DNA from: CAZDXJ01 sp964509475
GTDB lineage: Bacteria > Pseudomonadota > Gammaproteobacteria > Methylococcales > Methylomonadaceae
Assembly: GCA_964509475.1 (NCBI GenBank)
Contig: CAZDXJ010000064.1
Coordinates: forward strand, 1 to 13,248
Reading direction: 5' to 3'
DNA length: 13,248 nucleotides
The stretch's first letter is position 1. Each line of letters begins with the position of its first letter. Below, in pieces: positions 1 through 6,677 of the stretch. A program made the position numbers and the translations under genes. The notes below the pieces were generated by a model. It did not search any database and was not told the origin of the DNA. It saw nothing but the letters and a program-made list of their open reading frames with translations.

Positions 1-69
1 TCATTGACCGCTTGAAATACCGGCAAGGTTTATTGCACGCGGCCACGCCTGCCTGCTGCCACCCCACTA

Positions 70-184
70 CCATTAAATTAAGAAAATGTGAGTTGAATGC
101 CGGAGCAACGAATTCGCACCGTGCGGATAAATCCGCACCTACCCGCCCCATCGCTGAATTCAACAAAACAGCTTGACTTAATGG
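70..184. repeat. Small repeat element with imperfect terminal inverted repeats (left copy)
   Basis: The left arm ccattaaattaag (70-82) is matched by the reverse complement of cttgacttaatgg (172-184) at 11 of 13 positions. A second inner pair, gttgaat (92-98) and attcaac (158-164), continues the inverted symmetry. The centre holds a perfect hairpin at 121-138. A related element at about 13048-13157 shares the arm sequence, the ttttgttgaat stretch and the ggatttatccgcac core, which makes this a dispersed repeat family and not a chance palindrome. No transposase is present. A MITE-like or REP-like element is the best description, and mobility is inferred only. Confidence 0.55.
121..138. repeat. 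Perfect 8-bp-stem palindrome inside the left repeat element
   Basis: The sequence gtgcggataaatccgcac is an 8-bp perfect inverted repeat around a two-base centre. The same core with one arm altered appears at about 13103-13117 in the right element, so it is a conserved part of the repeat. It has no following T-run and is not a rho-independent terminator. Confidence 0.6.
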
Positions 185-237
185 CTGTGCTGCTGCCCCC
201 GCAATCTAAATATTCCAGGTGACAGGCGTTTCGCGCC

Positions 238-282
238 CCGATGGCCGGTTCATTTTCCGCATTCGTGACCGCGCAGAGTATA
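238..282 (+). repeat. 45-bp direct repeat, left copy
   Basis: This 45-base stretch matches 13166-13210 at 43 of 45 positions in the same orientation; the two differences are at 263 and 265. It contains the string ggccggttcattttccgcat. A third, more diverged and inverted copy lies at 12875-12909. In both good copies it lies just to the right of the ccattaag-type inverted-repeat element, so the two modules appear to travel together. Confidence 0.75.
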
Positions 283-429
283 CTTGATGACAGTGAAACC
301 TTAACCGTGAGCCAACCCTCTCTTATTTTAAACCAACCATTGAAAAGATATTTATCAAGGCACAGAATCTGCCCGGACCTCAACCTCTCATAACAGATAC
401 AGATTTATTGGAATTTAAAAAGTTATCAC

Positions 430-747
430 TCAACCAACTTCAAACTCCGATTTATCATGGCCTTGCTCTATCAATTCACGCAACCACTTCGGCATTAATC
501 CACGGCCGGTCCACTTTTCATCCGGGTTATTGGGATTCCTGTATTTGATCGGTATTTTTATACCCTTGCGCGTGTTTTTTTTGTCACTTTCTTTTATTTC
601 GACCCTTACATCAATAGATTCAGCCAGTTCCTGAATCCGGGCAAGAACCTCTTTGCGCTTTTTTTCTTTTTTCAATTTTAAGGCTTTCTCGGCATCCTTT
701 ATCAATAACTGTAATTCATGTTCAGAAAGCTCATGATAATTCGTCAT
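430..747 (-). CDS. H-NS-family nucleoid-associated DNA-binding protein
   Basis: The 105-residue product has the two-part H-NS layout. Residues 1-50 are highly charged and predicted helical or coiled (oligomerisation part). A basic linker follows, and a C-terminal DNA-binding domain begins near Tyr69 with the signature NPNNPDEKWTGRGLMPKWL. Such proteins bind AT-rich DNA in the minor groove and silence or bridge promoters. The start is well supported: taggagggatt sits directly upstream of the ATG, and a promoter lies 30-60 bases further up. In the family the hook loop normally reads Q/R-G-R; here residues 83-84 are Gly-Leu after Gly81-Arg82, so the second arginine is lost (see findings). The gene is divergent from sucA across an AT-rich spacer, a plausible site for autoregulation. 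I am sure of the family but not of the paralogue, so no symbol is given. Confidence 0.88.
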   Translation of the reverse strand: MTNYHELSEHELQLLIKDAEKALKLKKEKKRKEVLARIQELAESIDVRVEIKESDKKNTRKGIKIPIKYRNPNNPDEKWTGRGLMPKWLRELIEQGHDKSEFEVG

Positions 748-783
748 AATCCCTCCTATATCAAATAAAAATTAGACGCTTAA

Positions 784-814
784 ATTATATCACAAGAAAA
801 TATAATTTATTCAA
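784..814 (-). promoter_or_regulatory. Predicted promoter of the H-NS-family gene
   Basis: On the minus strand a perfect TATAAT (789-784) is preceded by TG plus one base (792-790), giving an extended -10. A TTGAAT -35-like hexamer lies at 814-809 with a long 19-bp spacer. The predicted transcript start is near 777, leaving a short leader that contains the strong ribosome binding site next to the ATG at 747. This is sequence inference only. Confidence 0.5.
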
Positions 815-1006
815 GCATTCCCGGTAATAATATAAATATAACCAGGAACCTTATATCTGAAAAACGATACTGACAAAACATTACTCCGAAACATAATACG
901 ACAAATATTAATTACCCATCTCATCTATTTATTTTTTAAAAAAATTATCGACATTTACATTTATCATCAAAATTTGACCGGCACTAAAATTTCGCAGGAA
1001 AACACC

Positions 1007-1012
1007 TATAAT
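1007..1012 (+). promoter_or_regulatory. Possible -10 element of the sucA-sucB-lpd operon
   Basis: A perfect TATAAT lies about 90 bases upstream of the sucA start. No good -35 box is at the usual distance: TTGACC at 974-979 is 27 bases away, too far for a standard sigma-70 promoter. The operon promoter may need an activator or use a different element. There is no Shine-Dalgarno sequence before the ATG at 1100. Confidence 0.3.
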
Positions 1013-1099
1013 TTCTAAACACAGCGTTCTGCATTTGCTAACATATCCACATGGCCTTTCCCTTGCGTTTGCGCAAAACAAATTACACATGATTTCAAA

Positions 1100-3934
1100 A
1101 TGAAAAACCTGTTAAAACTGTTTCAAGATACCTCTGCACTCTACGGCAGTAACGCAGTTTTCATCGAAGAACTTTACGAAGACTACCTGGAAGATCCTGA
1201 ATCCGTTGAGGAAAGTTGGCGTAAACGATTTAATAAAATACATAGCGGTGCCATCCATGACATCCCCCATGGCCCGGTTATCGAACGTTTTGCCCAACTC
1301 GCCAAAACTTCGCCGGGCCGTATCGAGGCTTTACAAGGTATCACCGAAGAAAGCATCCGCAAACAGGCCGCGGTATCACGATTAATCGATCAATACCGGT
1401 TCAGCGGCCACCTCATTGCCCAAAACAACCCACTGGACCAAGCACAACGTTATGTCCCGGATCTTGACCCGGCTTATTACGGCTTGACCGAGCCGGATAT
1501 GAACATCGTTTTCGATACCGGCACGCTTTATGGCGCAGACCGGTTACCGTTAAGGGATATTATCTCCACGCTCAAGGAAATTTACTGCGGTAACATCGGT
1601 TCCGAGTATATGTACATTACCGATGCCAAAATCAAACGCTGGATTAAAAACCGTCTGGAAAGTTCACGCACCAATCTGGAGGTCGCGGCAGACAAAAAAA
1701 TCTGGATATTAAAACTGTTGACCGCCGCCGAAGGCATTGAAAAATTTCTGCATCGAAAATATGTCGGCCAAAAACGTTTCTCTTTGGAAGGCGGTGAATC
1801 CCTGATACCCTTATTGGATGAATTGATTCAGCGCTCGGGTGCCAACGGCGCCAAGGAGATTGTCATTGGCATGGCTCACCGTGGCCGTTTGAATGTATTA
1901 ATCAATATCCTTGGCAAAAGCCCGGCCACGCTGTTTGGCGAATTCGAGGGCTCACACGCACAGATTCTTGGCGTAAATTCAGGCGATGTAAAATATCATA
2001 TGGGATTTTCTTCCAATGTCGCGACTCCCGGAGGTCCGGTTCACCTTACCCTGGCCTTCAACCCATCCCATCTGGAAATTATCAACCCGGTTGTCGAAGG
2101 TTCGGTCAAAGCCCGTCAGGACCGCTATCAAAAAGACAATAAAAACACTGTGATTCCGGTTTTAATCCATGGCGATGCGGCCTTTTCCGGGCAAGGCATT
2201 GTCATGGAAACCCTGAACATGTCACAAACCCGTGCTTTTTCGGTCGGTGGCACGGTACATATTGTCATTAACAACCAAATTGGCTTTACCACCGACGACC
2301 CCAGAGACAGCCGCTCGACAAATTATTGCACCGATATTGCGCATATGATTCAGGCGCCGGTTTTCCATGTCAACGGCGATGATCCGGAAGCGGTTCTGTT
2401 TACCGTACAAATGGCTCTGGATTACCGTATCAAATTCAACCGTGATGTGGTCATTGACCTGCTGTGTTACCGCCGTCAGGGACACAATGAGGCCGATGAA
2501 CCCGCCACCACCCAACCGCTTATGTATCAGCGCATTCGCAACCACGACACAACCCGGAAAATTTACGCCAACAAACTGATTGCCAACGAAACCCTCAGCG
2601 AGGAACAATCACAGGGCATGGAACAGGACTATCAACACATGCTGGAAACCGGCAAGGTCGTGTCCAGGCCGGTTTTGGGCGACAGTATCTATTTCTTTAC
2701 CTCGCAATGGAAAAAATATTTTTCCAGGCAATGGCAAACACCCTGCAATACCGCCATCAGCCTGGAACGCCTGCGTTATTGCAATGACCGCCTGCAATGC
2801 CTGCCAACCGGCTTCGAACTGCATCCACGCGTCGCCAAGATAATGGAAAACCGCAACAAGATGGCGGCGGGCGCATTACCCCTGGACTGGGGATTTGCCG
2901 AAAATATCGCTTATGCCAGTTTGCTTCTGGACGGCCATAATATCCGCTTGACCGGACAGGACGTTGGCCGGGGCACATTTTTCCATCGCCATGCCATTTT
3001 GCATAACCAACTGGACGGCAAAACCTATATCCCACTGGCGCATCTGGACAAAAACCAGGGCCAGCCACAAATATACAATTCCTTGTTATCCGAAGCGGGC
3101 GTACTGGGTTTTGAATACGGCTACAGCTCCACCGACCCAGGCACCCTGGTTATCTGGGAAGCCCAGTTTGGTGATTTTGCCAATGGCGCGCAAGTGGTCA
3201 TCGATCAATTCATCAGTTCCGGCGAAAGCAAATGGGGCCGGCTTAATGGTCTGGTCATGTTATTGCCGCACGGTTACGAAGGCCAGGGTCCGGAACATTC
3301 TTCCGCACGCCTGGAACGCTATTTGCAATTGTGCGCTGAGGAAAACATTCAGGTTTGCAACCCGACCACGCCGGCCCAGCAATTTCACCTGCTGCGCCGG
3401 CAATTGCTCCGAACCTATCGCAAGCCATTGATTATCATGAGTCCGAAAAGCCTGTTGCGGCATAAATTGGCAACCTCTACACTGGAAGATTTAACCGGTG
3501 GCGCCTTTTCGCCCGTATTAAGCGAAGTCGATGATATCAAAGCAAAAAATGTCACCCGCGTGATACTGAGTTGCGGCAAGGTCTATTACGATTTATTGGA
3601 AGCTCGGCGGCATGATAACCTGGAGCATATTGCCTTGCTCCGGCTTGAACAACTCTATCCGTTCCCGGTCGAACAGCTGAAGCGCGAACTCAACATATAT
3701 TATAAAATGTCAGAATTGATATGGTGCCAGGAAGAACCCAGAAACCAGGGAGCCTGGTATCAGATACGGCATCGTCTTGCCGATTGCCTGCAGGCGAAAA
3801 CCCAATTGACCTATGCCGGACGTATGCAATCAGCGGCTCCGGCAGTGGGTACGTTCAGCACCCATGTTGAACAACAGAAAAAACTTGTCAAAGCGGCTTT
3901 ATACGGAAACACAACCATGGGAATCAACCAATGA
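1100..3934 (+). CDS. sucA: 2-oxoglutarate dehydrogenase E1 component
   Basis: The 944-residue product is the thiamine diphosphate-dependent decarboxylating subunit of the 2-oxoglutarate dehydrogenase complex, which converts 2-oxoglutarate to succinyl-CoA in the TCA cycle. Length matches the family (about 930-950). The N-terminal helix with the SALYGSNAVFIEELY stretch is typical of E1 that binds E2. Seen in order: the GMAHRGR motif with His260, the HGDAAFSGQG motif (His357), the cofactor-binding GDDPEAV (426 onward) with YRRQGHNEADEP, and in the C-terminal half GQDVGRGTFFHRH (about 618-631), WEAQFGDFANGAQ and HGYEGQGPEHSSARLERYLQ. No key motif is missing. Its stop overlaps the sucB start (ATGA at 3931-3934), indicating translational coupling. 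It is first in the operon and has no visible Shine-Dalgarno. Confidence 0.97.
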   Translation: MKNLLKLFQDTSALYGSNAVFIEELYEDYLEDPESVEESWRKRFNKIHSGAIHDIPHGPVIERFAQLAKTSPGRIEALQGITEESIRKQAAVSRLIDQYRFSGHLIAQNNPLDQAQRYVPDLDPAYYGLTEPDMNIVFDTGTLYGADRLPLRDIISTLKEIYCGNIGSEYMYITDAKIKRWIKNRLESSRTNLEVAADKKIWILKLLTAAEGIEKFLHRKYVGQKRFSLEGGESLIPLLDELIQRSGANGAKEIVIGMAHRGRLNVLINILGKSPATLFGEFEGSHAQILGVNSGDVKYHMGFSSNVATPGGPVHLTLAFNPSHLEIINPVVEGSVKARQDRYQKDNKNTVIPVLIHGDAAFSGQGIVMETLNMSQTRAFSVGGTVHIVINNQIGFTTDDPRDSRSTNYCTDIAHMIQAPVFHVNGDDPEAVLFTVQMALDYRIKFNRDVVIDLLCYRRQGHNEADEPATTQPLMYQRIRNHDTTRKIYANKLIANETLSEEQSQGMEQDYQHMLETGKVVSRPVLGDSIYFFTSQWKKYFSRQWQTPCNTAISLERLRYCNDRLQCLPTGFELHPRVAKIMENRNKMAAGALPLDWGFAENIAYASLLLDGHNIRLTGQDVGRGTFFHRHAILHNQLDGKTYIPLAHLDKNQGQPQIYNSLLSEAGVLGFEYGYSSTDPGTLVIWEAQFGDFANGAQVVIDQFISSGESKWGRLNGLVMLLPHGYEGQGPEHSSARLERYLQLCAEENIQVCNPTTPAQQFHLLRRQLLRTYRKPLIIMSPKSLLRHKLATSTLEDLTGGAFSPVLSEVDDIKAKNVTRVILSCGKVYYDLLEARRHDNLEHIALLRLEQLYPFPVEQLKRELNIYYKMSELIWCQEEPRNQGAWYQIRHRLADCLQAKTQLTYAGRMQSAAPAVGTFSTHVEQQKKLVKAALYGNTTMGINQ

Positions 3935-5181
3935 GCATTGAAGTACGCGTCCCCAACTTACCCGAATCTGTGAGCGATGCCACACTTGTCAACTGGCATA
4001 AAAAACCCGGTGATTTTATCCGCGAAGGCGAAAACCTTGTAGACCTGGAAACGGACAAAGTGGTACTTGAAGTACCGGCGCCAACAGACGGTATACTCAG
4101 CAAAATTGTCAAGCAGGATGGAACTACCGTCATTGCCGGTGAGCTTTTGGCCCTATTGGAAACCGAATCCGCCCAACCTCAACAAGCACCGGCTGATACC
4201 GATACAAGCACAAGCCCAACGCCGCCCAGCCCTCCTGCTACTGCTGCCGTCACCGAGGCAAGCAATATCCCGCTCAGCCCGGCGGTGCGGCGCTTGATAC
4301 TGGCAAACAATCTTGACCCCAATAAAATTGAAGGCACGGGCAAACAAGGCCGCATCACCAAAGCCGATGTTTTGCAGTATATCAACACCCATCCAAACAA
4401 AGATGAAAATGAGTTGCAACCCGTTCAGGCCAAAACCTTTATCGAGGATACGGACGCCACATTAAGGCAAACATCGGAAATGCGCCCGCAACAGCGGGTA
4501 CCAATGACCCGCTTGCGGGCCAAGATTGCCGAACGTCTGCTGCAAGCGCAACAAAACTCGGCGATGTTGACCACCTTTAATGAAGTCAGCATGCAAAGCG
4601 TCATCGAATTGCGCCAAAAATACAAAGAACGTTTTGAAAAACAACATGATATCAAATTGGGTTTCATGTCGTTTTTCGTCAAGGCTTCGATAGAAGCCTT
4701 GAAACGTTTTCCTGTTGTCAACGCCTCTATTGACGATGATGATATCATTTATCATGGTTATTATGATATTGGCATCGCCGTTTCCACACCGCGCGGCTTG
4801 ATCGTACCGGTACTACGTGATGCCGATAAACTGGATTTTGCCGGTATCGAAAAAAATATTGCCGACTTTGGCAAAAAAGCCAAAGAAGGCCATATAAGCT
4901 TCGAAGACCTGACCGGCGGTACCTTCACGATTACCAATGGTGGTGTTTTTGGATCGATGCTGTCTACACCGCTTTTGAATCCGCCGCAAAGCGCAATCCT
5001 TGGTATGCATGCAATCAAGGAAAGAGCTGTCGTCGAAAACGGTCAGATTGTCATCCGCCCCATTATGTACCTGGCTTTATCCTATGATCATCGCCTGGTC
5101 GATGGCCGCGATGCCGTGCAATTCCTGGTTACCATAAAAGAATGCCTGGAATCGCCGGCACATCTGTTATTAAATATTTAA
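3931..5181 (+). CDS. sucB: Dihydrolipoyl succinyltransferase, E2 of 2-oxoglutarate dehydrogenase
   Basis: The 416-residue E2 core transfers the succinyl group from E1 via a swinging lipoyl arm to CoA. Domains in order: one lipoyl domain (about 3-77) with the lipoyl lysine Lys43 in DLETDKVVLE; a Pro/Ala/Thr-rich linker (about 80-110); an E1/E3-binding domain (about 113-150, PLSPAVRRLILANNLDP); a second linker; and the catalytic acyltransferase domain (about 185-416). The active site SYDHRLVDGRDA is intact, with His387 and Asp391. A single lipoyl domain and the operon position after sucA favour the succinyltransferase over the pyruvate-complex E2. The start overlaps the sucA stop by four bases. 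The lipoyl group would come from the LipB/LipA products encoded about 4-5 kb downstream. Confidence 0.96.
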   Translation: MSIEVRVPNLPESVSDATLVNWHKKPGDFIREGENLVDLETDKVVLEVPAPTDGILSKIVKQDGTTVIAGELLALLETESAQPQQAPADTDTSTSPTPPSPPATAAVTEASNIPLSPAVRRLILANNLDPNKIEGTGKQGRITKADVLQYINTHPNKDENELQPVQAKTFIEDTDATLRQTSEMRPQQRVPMTRLRAKIAERLLQAQQNSAMLTTFNEVSMQSVIELRQKYKERFEKQHDIKLGFMSFFVKASIEALKRFPVVNASIDDDDIIYHGYYDIGIAVSTPRGLIVPVLRDADKLDFAGIEKNIADFGKKAKEGHISFEDLTGGTFTITNGGVFGSMLSTPLLNPPQSAILGMHAIKERAVVENGQIVIRPIMYLALSYDHRLVDGRDAVQFLVTIKECLESPAHLLLNI

Positions 5182-5195
5182 CATCAACAGCCACT

Positions 5196-6632
5196 ATGTC
5201 AAAAACAGAATATGATGTCATCGTCATCGGAGCCGGCCCCGCCGGTTATATTGCCGCCATCCGCTGCTCCCAGCTCGGCCTGAAAACCGCATGTGTCGAT
5301 AACTGGATCGATGGAAAAGGTCATCCCCGACCCGGTGGAACCTATATCAATGCCGGCTGTATTCCCTGCATTTCCTTACTGGAATCTTCCAAACTCTACC
5401 ACCTGTTAAGTCACGATCTTGAACATCATGGCATCCAATTAGGTGAAGTCCGTCTGAGCCTTGAGAAACTCATGCGCCGAAAGAATGATATTATCAATAC
5501 GCTCAATAAACAAATTGAAAACTTGTTTAAAAACAACCATATCGACTTCATTCATGCCAAAGGCCGGTTACTTGCCCCCAATAACGTTGAAATCATCCCG
5601 ATCAAAGGCGGTGAACCTATTATCATCAAGGCTGAAAACATCATTCTGGCCACAGGTTCCAAACCTGCCGAACTGCCTTGCGCACCAATTGATAACCAAT
5701 TCATCACCGACACAACAACTGCACTGAATCTTGCCGAAGTCCCCAAACGCCTGGGTATTATCGGCGCCGGCATTATCGGCTTCGGCCTGGGCGGCATCTG
5801 GAACCGGCTTGGCTCTGAAGTGATCTTGCTGGAGGCACAGGATACTTTCCTGGGCGCCGCCGACCACCAAATCGCTCAGGAAGCCTACCGGCTTTATAGC
5901 AGGCAGGGTTTGGACATACGCCTGGGCGCACGGGTCATTTCAGCCCATAAAGGTAACAAAAAAGTATCCCTGGAATATCAGGACAATGAAGGTAGCCATT
6001 GTTTGCGCCTGGATAAATTAATCGTTGCCACCGGGCGCACACCCAATACCGAAAACCTGGCCGCTCCGGAAGCCGATTTATTACTGGACGAAAACGGTTT
6101 CGTCCACGTTGATGAATGCTGCGGCACCAGCCTGCCTGGTGTTTATGCAATTGGCGATCTAACCCTGCTCGGCCCGATGTTGGCGCACAAAGGACTCGAA
6201 GAGGGCGTATTCGTTGCCGAACATATTGCCGGACAACACAGCCCGATCAATTATCAATTAATCCCCAACGTCATCTATACCGAACCGGAAATCGCCTGGG
6301 TAGGCCAAACCGAACAGGCCTTAAAGGCAATCGGTGAAAACTGCAAAACCGGTGTCTTTCCTCTCAAAGCCAGTGGCCGGGCACAGGCAACGGGCAAAAC
6401 CGACGGTATCGTGAAAATCATCACTCATGCCGAAACCGATGTCATCCTGGGGGTCCATATCATCGGTACACATGCATCGGAATTGATTGCCGAAGCCGTT
6501 TTAGCGATGGAGTTTTCCGCCAGTGCTGAAGATCTGGCGCGTACTATACACGCCCATCCAACCCTGTCCGAAGCCATGCATGAAGCCGCCCTGGCTCTCG
6601 ACAACCGCTCCCTGCATTCGCCCCCCAAATAA
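5196..6632 (+). CDS. lpd: Dihydrolipoyl dehydrogenase (E3) homologue with a rewritten redox active site
   Basis: The 478-residue product aligns along its full length with proteobacterial lipoamide dehydrogenases, the FAD enzymes that reoxidise E2-bound dihydrolipoamide with NAD+. Kept features: the N-terminal FAD motif GAGPAG (12-17), the NAD-domain motif GAGIIG, the second FAD motif AIGD with GPMLAHK, and the C-terminal catalytic dyad His454-Glu459 in HAHPTLSE. Changed features: the family consensus GGTCLNVGCIPSK is GGTYINAGCIPCI here. The first redox Cys is Tyr50, Cys55 is kept, a new Cys58 appears and the conserved Lys is Ile59. The Glu of the family motif GLELGS is Gly197. A one-residue insertion lies between AIGD and GPML. 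I chose the ATG at 5196 because the family N-terminus begins there; the in-frame ATG at 5142 lies inside sucB. The gene follows sucB by 14 bases without a clear Shine-Dalgarno. Family is certain; normal E3 activity is doubtful. Confidence 0.9.
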   Translation: MSKTEYDVIVIGAGPAGYIAAIRCSQLGLKTACVDNWIDGKGHPRPGGTYINAGCIPCISLLESSKLYHLLSHDLEHHGIQLGEVRLSLEKLMRRKNDIINTLNKQIENLFKNNHIDFIHAKGRLLAPNNVEIIPIKGGEPIIIKAENIILATGSKPAELPCAPIDNQFITDTTTALNLAEVPKRLGIIGAGIIGFGLGGIWNRLGSEVILLEAQDTFLGAADHQIAQEAYRLYSRQGLDIRLGARVISAHKGNKKVSLEYQDNEGSHCLRLDKLIVATGRTPNTENLAAPEADLLLDENGFVHVDECCGTSLPGVYAIGDLTLLGPMLAHKGLEEGVFVAEHIAGQHSPINYQLIPNVIYTEPEIAWVGQTEQALKAIGENCKTGVFPLKASGRAQATGKTDGIVKIITHAETDVILGVHIIGTHASELIAEAVLAMEFSASAEDLARTIHAHPTLSEAMHEAALALDNRSLHSPPK

Positions 6633-6677
6633 GCCATTCAACACTATCGTCCATTATATAAACAGCCTGATTAAGCG

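Larger units (their letters stand above)
1..429. other. Gene-free left end containing dispersed repeats
   Basis: No convincing gene lies here. A minus-strand reading frame at 78-383 is open but runs through repeat sequence and resembles no family I know. Positions 70-184 form a quasi-palindromic repeat and 238-282 a second repeat that recurs near the right end of the window; both are listed separately. Positions 1-69 and 283-429 show nothing I can identify. No rho-independent terminator is evident after the H-NS-type gene that ends at 430. Confidence 0.6.
748..1099. promoter_or_regulatory. AT-rich divergent spacer between the H-NS-type gene and sucA
   Basis: This 352-base spacer is far more AT-rich than the flanking genes and contains long A and T runs, including the T6A7 block at 931-945. 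It must carry promoters for both divergent transcripts. The composition is what H-NS-family proteins prefer, so autoregulation or silencing of the sucA promoter by the neighbouring gene product is plausible, though nothing in the sequence proves it. No gene or RNA was recognised inside it. Confidence 0.55.

Noticed and set aside
78..383. Open frame of 101 codons on the minus strand
   Set aside because: It runs through the left repeat elements, has no family resemblance, and its end shares a GFIRTVR string with another repeat-derived frame at 12991-13233.
974..1012. TTGACC with TATAAT as a sucA promoter pair
   Set aside because: The 27-base spacing is outside the range of a standard sigma-70 promoter; only the -10 hexamer is kept as a weak candidate.
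2580..3463. Several overlapping open frames on both strands within sucA
   Set aside because: All lie inside strongly conserved sucA codons and look like shadow frames.
5142..5195. Upstream ATG at 5142 as the lpd start
   Set aside because: It would overlap sucB by 40 bases and add 18 residues not typical of the family; the ATG at 5196 gives the normal N-terminus.
6633..6677. Bidirectional terminator between lpd and parC
   Set aside because: No stable hairpin with a T-run could be found in these 45 bases.
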